From NCBI GenBank assembly GCA_006386115.1, contig VFIW01000109.1:62001-126000 (forward strand): a stretch of 64,000 nt of DNA. The letters are read 5' to 3'. Positions 21,195-31,468 of this stretch are shown here, piece by piece (the first letter of the stretch is position 1; each line of letters begins with the position of its first letter). The DNA comes from Globisporangium splendens. Taxonomy: Eukaryota > Oomycota > Peronosporomycetes > Pythiales > Pythiaceae. The notes beneath the pieces are model-generated. The model was given only the letters and a program-made list of their open reading frames with translations. It had not been told where the DNA came from and searched no databases. The position numbers were made by a program, and so were the translations under genes.

Positions 21195-21711
21195 TCACTC
21201 CTCTCGTGCGATGGCGCCATCACCAACTTTTCTAGCTGTCAAACCAGTTTCCTCCACTCCAATGTCAGGTTCATAACGGTCCTGAGGAAGGAATCTGGAA
21301 TAAAGGTGCGGGCTCGCACTCTGTGCAGCGGGAATGGGTTCTTTGACGTCACCTGTTTGCTGTGAGGATATCTCATCAATGCTTACTGGTGATTGTTCTC
21401 GCTCTGTAGATAAAGCAATGCCAGTAGTTCCAACTGTCCGCCCGTTCATGACTGAACCACGCTGAGGAGATTCTTCAGGCGGAAGAGCAGCATTGCGAGC
21501 TTGGAAAGTTCTCCATGGATGCCCATTAAGCCCAGTTGCCCCAGGAATCACGCAAGGTAGACGGTTTAGCGTCTCTCTTGGGTTCAGGCGGGCGACTTCG
21601 AGGCGATTCATCGTGTTGAAGCCATCTCTGAGGGGTGCAACCCATTGCGACAGCTCCGGGGGTCAAGCTGCAGAAAACAATAGATACAACGAATTGAGCA
21701 AAAAGCTTCAT
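21195..21711 (-). pseudogene. Candidate secreted protein, frame broken
   Basis: A frame starting at the ATG at 21711 has a good signal peptide (MKLFAQFVVSIVFCSLTPGAVA) but stops after 61 codons at 21526. A second, overlapping frame shifted by one base continues for 138 codons (21611 to 21195) with no stop. Together they look like one secreted protein split by a frameshift near 21610-21640, or a gene with an intron I could not place. No RxLR, CRN or cysteine-rich motif was seen. The downstream part is low in hydrophobics and shows no domain. Confidence 0.3.
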
Positions 21712-22136
21712 CCAAACAAGAATTTCGGGAGTGAAGCCAAGCGAGATTCGTGGTCGAGGAAGACGTGGAGTCGAGAAGTGAGCATCAAAACATCAGAAGA
21801 AGACTTTCATCCACAAATCATTCGACGACGAAGCCGGTGAGCAGAATCCATTACATCATTGAGTCCAAACCAGTCACTGACGTATGCTGTTTTACCTGCT
21901 GTGGAAATGCATGAAGCCATGCCATTCTAATCAAGGAGAATAAATGGTGTGCAGGGATATGTCGAGTTTCAAGAGGACAAGCCAGATCCTACCGTCGTTG
22001 TGTGCACCAAGTTCAAGGAAGAAAAGCAAGGAGATCACTCAATCAAGCTACATCAAGGATTATTCGTTCAATATTCCAAGCTGCTCAAACATGCACGATG
22101 CTTTTTTACACGACACACTTTCTTCTCTTTTTCCAA
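21712..22136. other. Intergenic, no gene recognised
   Basis: About 425 bp between the secreted-protein candidate and the end of the next minus-strand gene; only short overlapping frames. Confidence 0.4.
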
Positions 22137-22763
22137 TCAACTCGAAGCACTCAGGAAGGCAACCAAAAGAAGCACCAATGCGGTAGCCACCGTCGAAAGC
22201 GATCCAGTCGCGGCATCACTGGTCTCCACATTCTCGTCCTTCTTCTCGTCACTCGACCCGCCAGTCTCAGTGTCTTTGCTGCTCGAGGATCCAGCAATCA
22301 CCATCATGCTGCCTGATCCGGAGTGACTTGGAGCAAGGAAATCCGGAAGAAGTACCATAATAGTAGGCTGAGCTGCCCCGCTAGGTTGTTCACTGTCAGT
22401 TTGCGGGGTTTCCGTGGCAGTCGCAGGCTCCGTCGCTGGCGGTGTAGTGGTTGCTTGCTCAAGACCATCCACCGGGGCAGCTCCGTTGTTATTCCCTGGC
22501 AGCTGCTCGTTCAAAACTTGGCCATTTTGAGGGAACGCCTCTGGCGAGAAGCCCGCGTCGCCACCATTTTGGTTTCCCCAGGGGCTACCGACATTCGCTT
22601 GTGGCTGCCAGCCGCCGAGATTGTTTCTTGGGAACCCGTTTTGTGGAAACGGGTTCGGTCCACCGCCTTGTTGGAGTCCTCGCATGTTGAATGGAGCAGC
22701 ACTCGCGACGGAATGCAGGGCAGTCGCGACCAGAGTGATGGCGAGGAAGGTGGAAGTCTTCAT
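22137..22763 (-). CDS. GPI-anchored secreted protein, Pro/Gly/Asn- and Thr-rich
   Basis: A 208-aa protein. The N-terminus (MKTSTFLAITLVATALHSVASA) is a classical signal peptide with likely cleavage after SAA or near it. The middle is rich in Asn/Gly/Pro/Gln (NPFPQNGFPRNN) and then Thr/Pro (TTTPPATEPATATETP), a likely O-glycosylated region. The C-terminus has a Ser/Gly stretch followed by a hydrophobic tail (VATALVLLLVAFLSASS), typical of a GPI-attachment signal. No catalytic domain. The same frame is open upstream for another 397 codons, but that part overlaps the repeat tail of the annexin gene in another frame and has no start context; the signal peptide fixes the start at 22763. Probably on the cell surface or in the wall. 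Confidence 0.7.
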   Translation of the reverse strand: MKTSTFLAITLVATALHSVASAAPFNMRGLQQGGGPNPFPQNGFPRNNLGGWQPQANVGSPWGNQNGGDAGFSPEAFPQNGQVLNEQLPGNNNGAAPVDGLEQATTTPPATEPATATETPQTDSEQPSGAAQPTIMVLLPDFLAPSHSGSGSMMVIAGSSSSKDTETGGSSDEKKDENVETSDAATGSLSTVATALVLLLVAFLSASS

Positions 22764-23199
22764 TTTGCTGCGGTAGTGACGGGTCGGTGGCTTTTGCTTA
22801 CTTCGGATGCTGGAGGGAAATTGGAGAATGAGCAGGCAGATGCGAGTTGGGCTGCTAATCAATGCGGCTTCAAGTTCCTCACGGGGATCCCTGGTCAGCA
22901 GAGAAGCCATTGCTAAGAGACTACTGACATGAACGTGATGCGGTAGTCTGCATAACAGGTCACCATGATAGTAATCAACCGCGTCATTCTCAAACCATGG
23001 AGATTTATGGACATGCCTAGTCTCTTGCAAAGAAGGAAACAAGATGGCAAAAATGAATAGCTTTGACCAGCTTATCAAAGTGAATACAGCAAAGATGCAT
23101 GTCCTACGCTTATGCGAGTCTCTTGACAACTTGTCACGGGAAGATGCATCGATTTTGGAAAACACAGAGGTGACGAGACACACCCAATGCACAATGCAC

Positions 23200-25145
23200 C
23201 TAGTAGCCTCGTGGCGGGTACCCAGGATATTGGCCATGGGGAGGATACTGACCCTGTGGAGGGTACCCTTGCGCTGGTGGATATTGACCTTGTGGAGGGT
23301 ATCCCTGCGCTGGCGGATATTGCCCTTGTGGTGGGTATTGACCCTGAGGAGGATACCCAGGGGCCGCTGCATACCCCTGCTGAGGTGGGTAGCCTGGCTG
23401 CTGCGGTGGATAACCTGGCTGTTGCGCAGGTGGGTAGCCTGGCTGTTGCGTAGGTGGATATCCTGGCTGTTGCGGAGGATAACCAGGTTGCTGAGGTGGG
23501 TAGCCCGGTTGTTGCGGAGGGTAACCCGACTGCTGCGGAGGATGTCCCGGTTGTTGTGGAGGGTATCCTGGCTGTTGCGCAGGGTAACCAGGTTGAGGCT
23601 GAGCAGGAGGATACCCTGAGTGCGCTTGGGCTGGGTATCCTGGTTGCGATTGCGCTGGGTATCCTGGTTGCGGCTGAGCTGGGTATCCTGGTTGCGGCTG
23701 AGCTGGGTAGCCTGGTTGAGGTTGAGCTGGATATCCTGGCTGCGGTTGAGCAGGGTATCCTGATTGCTGAGGTTGCGCAGGGTAGCCAGGTTGCTGAGGT
23801 GGATAACCACTAGGTACTTGGCCAGGGTACGCTGCTGTAGCAGGCGCTTGCCCCGGATATGCAGCAGGAGCCTGACCGTGAGGTTGAGCAGCAGCTGGAG
23901 CTGGGTATCCTGTGGCGGCTGGAGCAGCAGCATAGGACTGAGCTGACGCAGCACCTGCCGCAGCGCTACCTACTGGTGCAGCACCAGCTTTCGTGGGCGG
24001 AGGATCTTGTGGTGCATCGTAGATCTCAAGAAGAAGTTTGCGGTAGTCGCCGCTCGTTTCGCCGTAGATACGATCCCGAAGTTCTTTGTTGTACAACTTC
24101 TTGTACGCAGTCTTGACATGTGGGAGAACCGAGTGGTAGCGCACGAGAGCAGTGCTGAGCCCAGTCTCGTCGGTCCCAAAGCCTTTCATGGTCTTCTCAA
24201 ACACTTCGGCGATCGTCGGATACGGGTCCATGACGGATTTCACCAAATAGTTCAGACTTCTCTTGGCGTCCCCACTGAACTCCTTGTCGATGGCCTTGGC
24301 GATGTTGTTGTTGTACTTGGAGACGTACACCGCATCGACCATCTTCAAATACTCCGGAGGACACGCCACCAGAATGCCAATGAAAATCTCCTCCTGCGTT
24401 CCGATACGACCTTGACCCGATTTGTAGAGCGCAACGGCATCGGCTTCGGCCTTAGCAGCATTATGGAAGGCTGGATTGTACTCCAGCTGTGACGACTGTT
24501 AAAGCAGAAGTGCAGAGTTAGTTAGTGCTGTGAGAGTACGCTCACACCAATGTTTAAGATCTAGACCAACCTGCAGCAGCGCCATGATCACTTTCTTGAA
24601 ATCGCCACTGAGCTCCGAGCTCAGCATCACCGCGAGATCTTTTCCGTGCAGGTTGAAGTACGTTTTCTTCAAGATGTTCATCTCTTCATTCGTACGTCCC
24701 GACAAAATCTAAGTATCACATAGTGAGAGAACCGTCGTTAGACACGCATGTGTCGTCACCAAAGTCATTTTTCTCTCTGTATGTGTGTTACCTGCACGAG
24801 GAGACTCTCGTTGGTGCCCATGCCCTTGGTGGCGTCCCGCAGGATGTTGGCCTCGGTCTCGGGCAGCGGCGTCGAGATCATGCGCAGCAGCTTGCCGAAG
24901 TTGCCCGACGTCTCGCTCTTCACGAGGTCCTTGAGCGACTTCTTGTAGAGCTCCTTGTAGCGCATCTGGATCAGGTTGCGCGTCTCGGGGGACTTGGAGC
25001 CGAGCACGGCGATGAGCGTCTGCTCGTCCGTGCCGAAGCCCTTGCATGCCTCGTGGATCTGCGTCACGGCCTGGTCGATATGCTGCGGAAACACGATGCC
25101 CACGCCGTGGAAGGCGTTGTGCGCGGACGGCGGGTAGAGCTGCAT
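23200..25145 (-). CDS. Annexin (copy D) with C-terminal GYPxQ-repeat tail
   Basis: Exons in transcript order: 25145..24792, 24708..24571, 24495..23200; 595 aa. Residues 1 to about 330 form the four annexin repeats: KGFGTDE (repeat 1, with SETSGN), KGMGTNE (repeat 2), GQGRIGTQE (repeat 3) and KGFGTDE with GETSGD (repeat 4). Introns 1 and 2 match copies A and B, but the third intron is missing. The last 250 or so residues are a low-complexity tail of GYPAQPQP and GYPPQQP units ending GYPPRGY. Similar Tyr/Pro/Gln/Gly-rich segments occur at the N-terminus of animal annexins A7 and A11, where they drive phase separation or ALG-2 binding; here the tail is at the C-terminus. Its function is inferred only. 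Confidence 0.92.
23218..23950 (-). repeat. Coding tandem repeats in the annexin D tail
   Basis: Degenerate tandem units, clearest at about 23590-23770 as 24-nt units encoding GYPAQPQP. Further 15-18-nt units (GYPPQQP type) lie on the C-terminal side. The periodicity leaves other frames open as well, so spurious long frames appear here. Confidence 0.8.
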
Positions 25146-25505
25146 TGTGGTGCTGGTGTCTTTTCTCGGTTGTGTTGAGATTGAAGAAATGAATCCCTTC
25201 GTTTCTCTCTTGCATCATGCACCTGCTCTTCTTTTCTTTCCAAGTTGATTTTATGTGGATACCATGCGGCAACGACTCTTTCAGTATGTATTTTCTCTTT
25301 TCTATATGATAACCCGTATAAAGTGAATACAGTATAATACTTAGCAGAGGAGCTTACCACACCACGTCATTTGTACCCAGCTGAAACACGTCCAGTTTCG
25401 AAACTGGTCCTCCCTCTACAAGTCGATACTATCGTTTATGACAGGCCCTGTTAGAACGCATGTCCGAAAGCATGCGCACAAAAGGGCTCTTGCAAACAAA
25501 ACGAG

Positions 25506-26450
25506 ATGGATGCGGCGCTGAGCGAAGCGCTGAAGCGCGGCCACCCGGTCGTGTTCTTCGACGTGGCCATCGGCGGCGCGCCCGTAGGGAGAATCCGACT
25601 GGAGCTCTTCAAGAAGGACTGCCCCAAGACCGTCGAGAACTTTAGGTGCGCTTATGTGAGCTTTGTAAATGACTGTGAGTATGCATGTGCGCGAATGTGG
25701 CATTGGACTGAGCGCGGGTGGCTGTGTGTGATTATGATGCGCGCATCTCTCAAAAGACAATTCTGCACGGGCGAATACAGGTTTGGAAATAGCGAGGATG
25801 TTTATTTGCAAACACATGAGATGATCAGTTTGATTTATGCGCGACGCTGAATGTAGGAAATCGGAATTGCCAGTTGGATACAAGGGATGCACGTTCCATC
25901 GTGTCATCAAGGATTTCATGGTGCAGGTACGCTCGTGTGCATTTGAAATGACATACTCGGTCCATCGTGCTATATGCAACGATCATGTATGCTGACACGT
26001 CTGGAATTTGTATGCGTGTGTGTAAAATTGATGTTGTGTGGCTGCAGGGTGGCGACTTTCTGAAGGCACGAGCAGCACTGCTGTTAAAATCACTCCAGCT
26101 TCCGTATTTGATGTTGACGTTTTCTTTTTATTCTCAATGTGCGATACACACAGGGCGATGGCACAGGACGACTCAGTATTTATGGCGACAAGTTTTCCGA
26201 CGAGAACTTTGTTCACAAGCACACTGAAGCCGGTCTGCTCTCCATGGCGAACAGCGGCCCAGGGACGAACGGTTGCCAGTTCTTCCTCACGTGCGCGCCA
26301 TGTGACTGGCTGGACGGGAAGCACGTCGTGTTCGGCAAAGTGCTGGATCCTGTATCGCTGCTCGTGCTGCGCAAGATGGAGAGCGTCCCCGTCGGCCCCA
26401 ACAACAAACCGAAGCTCAGCATCACGATCACGGAATGCGGCGAGTTATAG
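25506..26450 (+). CDS. PPIH: Peptidyl-prolyl cis-trans isomerase H (spliceosomal cyclophilin)
   Basis: Exons 25506..25645, 25757..25780, 25857..25926, 26048..26065 and 26154..26450 give 182 aa (human PPIH 177). The cyclophilin core has [15 protein letters not shown] (catalytic Arg and Phe), [20 protein letters not shown] and the PPIH-like ending [11 protein letters not shown]...ITECGEL. PPIH is a U4/U6.U5 tri-snRNP component that binds PRPF4. Two exons are tiny (24 and 18 nt) yet both encode universally conserved residues (QFCTGEY, GGDFLK). The fourth intron appears to begin with GC (AAG|GCACGA) rather than GT; no GT donor restores the conserved sequence. Confidence 0.9.
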
Positions 26451-26926
26451 ACTAAGAACAGGAAGGGTTTCCCACTGGCATTGACTGCATCCAGTTGCAT
26501 GCAAAGCAGATCCGTCTGGTTAATGAACCATAGTGATGGAAATTTGGTCTTGTATAGAGGTGTACTCTCGCTCCCCTCTATACAAGACATTGCTTTCACT
26601 TTTCCCCTCTCTTCAACGGAAAGATCTTTCACGACAGCAACTGCAATCGAGGTTTTTTGAGTCTAAAACCTCGCCAACAAGGTGTTTCGTGAGGTTTATT
26701 GGTGGGTTCGTGACCATCACTCCGCTCGATTTGGCTCGCGTTGTGGCCCCCCGCCCTCCCGCCCCCCTTTGCCTGCCGCCCATTACGAAAGCGCCCGAAG
26801 CACCCACGCACACGTCCGAGGAAGAAGCCACTTCCCGCTCTGTCTGTGAGTGCCTCCCCCGTCCGTCCTCCGCAGAGCCACACGCGCACAACAGCACCCA
26901 CACACAGCAGAAGAAGACCAAACACC

Positions 26927-29900
26927 ATGAGCAAACGAGAATACTTTCTACAGAAAGGCCTGCACCTCCAGCAGCAGCTGAGCGAGACGTCGACGGCAAC
27001 CAAGACCACCAGCAGCAGTGGCTCCTCCAAATCCGCGCGAGAAGTACGTGATTGCACATTTACGGCTCCGTAGGGATGCATTTATGTGTGTTGTATGTGT
27101 GTGTGCGTGCATACGATTGTGTGCATGCTTGCATGCAAAGCTGGTGGAAGAGCGCCTCTTAATGCTCATACCGTTCCAGAGCTTATTTTGGTCACTGGAC
27201 TTCTCATTGCATATTCTTGCACACATGTGCAAGCACGCTCAAGCACACAGCACGCAATACCCACTTATGCATCTGTTTGCATGTTGCGCAGGTCGCGAAA
27301 TACCGTGAATTGTGCCCTCCAGCCACCGAAGACAGCCAGATCATTCGTTTGCTCGAGCAACACAAGGGCGATGCCCAACGAATTGAAAACGCAATCAGCG
27401 AATTGTGGGAAGATTACCGTGGCGGAGGTCAAGATGACTGGGCGACGGTTGAGAAAAAAGGAAAGAAACAACAGCCATCCTCCCGTGGACACTACTCTTC
27501 CCAGAAATCATACAACAACGACTCTCAAGGAGATGAATCGGGACCAGCGGAGAGATTCTCTGGCAGAGGCGGCCGTGGAGCCGGGAGAGGCCGAGGTAGT
27601 TCGTTTTCGGGTCGTGGCGGACGCGGTGGTGGCCGTGGTCGAGGCAGCCGTGGAGGCGTTTCTCGCAGTGACAACCGTGAGCAGAGCAGCGAAAATCCAG
27701 CCGAGGCTGGGGATAACGAAAACAGTGAAGGTACTGAAGGAAATCCAGCACTGGAATCAGCTCCAGAGAGTGAAACGACGTCGAAAAAGACTGGATCAAA
27801 GTCTTCGAAGCCTGCTCCAACTCCGGCTCCCACTAATGTTGCTCCTCCACCGGTGGGACCTATCTTGACGGGTGCTTGGACAAAGAAGCCAAACCTGGCA
27901 GGCGTCATTGCGAAGCCAAAGCCTATTGAGCCGTCTCCAAAACCTGTCGAAAAGCCAGCTCCTGCACCAAAGAGCCCAAGCCCAACGAAGAAGGTGGAAC
28001 AGAAAAGCCCACAGAAGACGAGACCTTCAGAGCCTGTTGTGAGCGAGACTGTTGTAAGCGAGCCTGTTGCGAGCGAGCCTGTTGTGAGCGAGCCTGTTGA
28101 AAAAGCTGTTTCTCCGAAAAAGACTGAACCGAAGATCGAATCTCCGAGCATTTCGTCTGGCTGGGGCTCATTAGATGTTTCGACTTCCGGAATCGGCGAG
28201 TGGGCATCAACGACAACCGAGAACAAGACTGTGACAACTCCAAATGCGTGGGCGCGTGGCAGTCCACTTCTTACCCCTGTTGCGGTTGCTGCTACCGAGA
28301 CTCCATCTTCCTTGCCTACGGTCGTGCCTGGATCCCCTAAAGACATCCAAGTCCCAAGGTCGGAGCCAAGATCTGATGTGGCTAGTGCATCGAGCCCGAA
28401 GCAATATCTGAAAATGGGCAAGTGGGACAGTGCTGCGACGACTAACCTTTCGTTGCAATTTGGAAGTTTCTCGTTTAATGGGGTCGACCACGCCGAGTCC
28501 ACTTCCCCTCATGGATGGAGCTCCACCACTACTACCACCACTTCGACAACGAATGGCGGTAAAACTGTCTCGAAGACTGAAACTACCCAAAGCGCCTGGA
28601 GAAGTACCCAAGTTTCTTCACCAAAGGAGAAGACCCTTTCTCCTGTACGCAAGCTGGAGTCTGAAGGATCCTCAAGCACGCGTAAAAGTGCTGGCGGAAT
28701 GACGTCTGCGCCTCCAGGACTCTCGGTCGACTCCGGTCGTCTCACTCCAAAGTCTTCTCAATCCCCAAGAACCTTTGCTCCATCGGCGCCTTCGCCTGCG
28801 TCACTGCCAAAGCCTGACGAAGTCAAACGAAGCACGCCAACGCGTGGCCAAGGACACTTCCAGTCTCAAGCTGGGTCGCAGACTCAAACTGCCTCCAAAA
28901 TCGGATCGGGATCTGGATTTGCGGGTGAGTTCGGATCCAAGTCGTCTGGTTTGTACCAAGCTTCATACAACCAGTACTCCATGGATCTTGGAGCCCGAGG
29001 CAACAACAACGCTTCAGCTGGTAACATTGCGCAGAGCCAACTTGCGCCTACCTCCAGTACGCCAAAGAATGCTGGTGGCCGTAACGCTAACTCTGGTGCT
29101 AATGCTGGTGCTGCGGCAGTTAACGCTGCTCAATCTCCTTCGCACGGTGCTCAACAGGGAGCACAGATTCAGCAACTTCAGTTCCAACAAACTCAACAGC
29201 AGCAACAGCAAGGGCAACAGCAGCAAAAGCAGCACGGCCAACAAGCACAGCAGCAATCGCAACAAGGTCACGGCCAACACCAGCAGCAAGGAATCCCTCA
29301 GCACCACCAGCAAGGTCCACAAGGATACCACCCACATTACGCTCCTCCTCCACCACCAGGAATGGCGTTGCCATACAACCCGTACAACTATGCCAGCTAC
29401 TACCAAGGATATGGATACTACCAGAACCCTCAGGTAAATGATTGGATGCACAACTGCTTGATTGCAATGTGAACTGACCTGTTTTTGTTGTCCACACACA
29501 GTATGCACAGTACAGCCCTCGAACCCAGTATCCACCTCGCGGAAGCGTTCCATATGGCGTCGAAGGTCCGATTCCAGGATTCTCCAACCCTCCAAAGTAA
29601 GTGAACCAGTAGTTGAATTTTTGTGCAACTTGCATTCATTCATTGATGGTCTCACTTTAATTTGGTGAACAGCATTCCGGTGGGATACCAAGATCAGCAT
29701 TTGCTGGCTCACCAGCATGAATATGCTGGCGCTATTCCTCAAGGCTTCGGCGAAATCAGTGGTGCGTACCTCCAGCAACCACCGATTCAGCAGCACCAAG
29801 GTCACCACCACCATGGTCACCAACAGGCTGCTCCTCAGAGTCACGGGAAGGGATCCGCACCAATCTCGTCCAGTCAACAAAGCCACAGTCAACGATCGAG

Positions 29901-30231
29901 CTCGGGCATCCAAGGTTACCAGAACTCGGGCGCTCCAAACTCTCGTGACCATACCTCATCTCCTCCAGTTCCAAACGTGTCTGCTGGTATGTCGGCGGCG
30001 TCTTACGGTGGTCAGCACTATGGATGGGCTTCGTACGGTGCGCAACCGATTGGTGGATGGGGCCACATGATGCCGCAGGGATACCAGCAATCTCCATCGC
30101 AACACCAGCAGCACCCTGGATCTCATCAACAATCGTACCGCCAGTATGGAAACAGCAGCGCCCAAAGCGGAAGCGGCAACAACGACACGAGCAGCAGCAA
30201 CGCCGGCCACGCCCATACCTGGAGCTCGTAG
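26927..30231 (+). CDS. UBA/CUE-like, RGG-box and Q-rich low-complexity protein
   Basis: Exons 26927..27043, 27292..29433, 29502..29596, 29673..30231; 970 aa. A short helical module near residues 45-85 (SQIIRLLEQHKGDAQRIENAI) looks like a UBA/CUE-type fold. Residues about 126-163 form an RGG box. A long Ser/Thr/Pro-rich stretch follows, including five 15-nt tandem units encoding SEPVV (28030-28104). The C-terminal third is rich in Gln, His, Gly and Tyr (poly-Q-like at about 664-709), a prion-like composition. The order UBA-like, RGG, Q-rich recalls UBAP2/lingerer and, for CUE plus Q-rich, yeast Def1; I cannot decide between them. Probably an RNA-binding or ubiquitin-linked granule protein. Confidence 0.8.
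28030..28104 (+). repeat. Five 15-nt coding tandem repeats
   Basis: Units of GAGCCTGTTGTGAGC with few changes, encoding (EPVVS)n-type peptide, inside the gene 26927-30231. Confidence 0.75.
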
Positions 30232-31468
30232 ACGCAATGCGTCGTCGAACGGTGTTCATGGGAAAGAACCGTGATGGATGCTGATTGTTGTCTGTTTATA
30301 TAGGAAAAAGGAGGTGCAAGCGGGCGTGAAAGTGAAAGAAGAGAAAGAAAGTATAGTAGGCATCTTTACTGGTGCTGTGGTCGATCAACCGAGCGAGCGA
30401 GGACTTGGCGGAAGTGGATGTCGGAAACGAAGCGTTCGTTCCGAGTCGATCGTCCGCTTCTATGCCATGTTCTCGCTGCGGTTGGAAAGAAAGAGTGTTT
30501 GATCGGACGCGTTTCCTCCCTCCGCCTTTAATTTTTCATATATTATCCGGCAGGTTTGGTAGTTTGAGTGAAGTGGTGTGACAGTGCGATGCGCGGGACG
30601 TTCGTCTCGTTGTGTGTCATGTCGTGTGTCATGTCGTGATTGAAGCAGGCTATGAGAAGTGCAACATTCATCACGCCAGAGTCTCGAGCAAGCGGACAAC
30701 AGTGGCGTACGGTGGGTCGGAGCCACTCTCCGCGCACATAAGCAAGCACAACGGATAGCATGTCGCGCCAATTTAGCGTGTCGCTCATGACGCTCTTGAC
30801 GCTTTTGGTGGATCCTCATAAGACGCCGCTGACTGGGTCGCGATCATCTTGATGGGAGGCATGTGCGCTGTTCTGGCCATAAAATAAACGAGGAGAGGGA
30901 GAGTATCCATCTACAACCTCAAAAAACCCGACAACGAATGGAAAAAGATCGCGTTCTCCGCGTTCCAATTGGCTGAAAGTTTCTCTTATCCGGCTATAAT
31001 TGGCTATAATCGCTGGATTCCGCCCACTCGTTGGCGGAATCTTGCCGGATGCGAAACCGCCACGCAGATCAGGCTAGGTACCTCTATGAGAAATCATGCC
31101 CCGATCTTCCGCGCGCGTGCGCCAGCAGAAGGGGGGAGGCGCCTATCTCCATGTGAGTGTGCGGCAGCGGTGTGCGCGATCGTGCACTCGTGAGTTGCCA
31201 GCTGCTGCTCACTGTCGCCGCACTTCCGTACTTGGCCCAAATATTACTGGGCGGAAGGGAGAGAGCGCGTGATAGAGGGAGGAGCTCCCTATCCGCAGCT
31301 GAGCGGAGGAAAAGAACGCGACGTTAAATAAAATTAGAGAGCGCGAAGCCAACGGAAAGCAAGGAAAGCGCGCAGCCTAGGCCTCGGCAGCCGCACTATC
31401 CAATCCCTCGAATCTTTTCCGCATCCCCCTCCGCCGTTCCATTCCGCCAGAGAACCCGCGACGGCAGC
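30232..31468. other. Intergenic / myosin promoter region
   Basis: About 1.2 kb. It has a short tandem TGTGTCATGTCG repeat near 30613-30640 and a doubled GGCTATAATT motif near 30992-31012 (one further copy of TTGGCTATAATT near 18133). No gene seen. Confidence 0.5.

Noticed and set aside
22137..23954. 605-codon minus-strand frame joining the GPI protein to the annexin tail region
   Set aside because: Its upstream two thirds read the annexin tandem repeat in a wrong frame; repeat periodicity keeps it open. The signal peptide at 22763 marks the real start.
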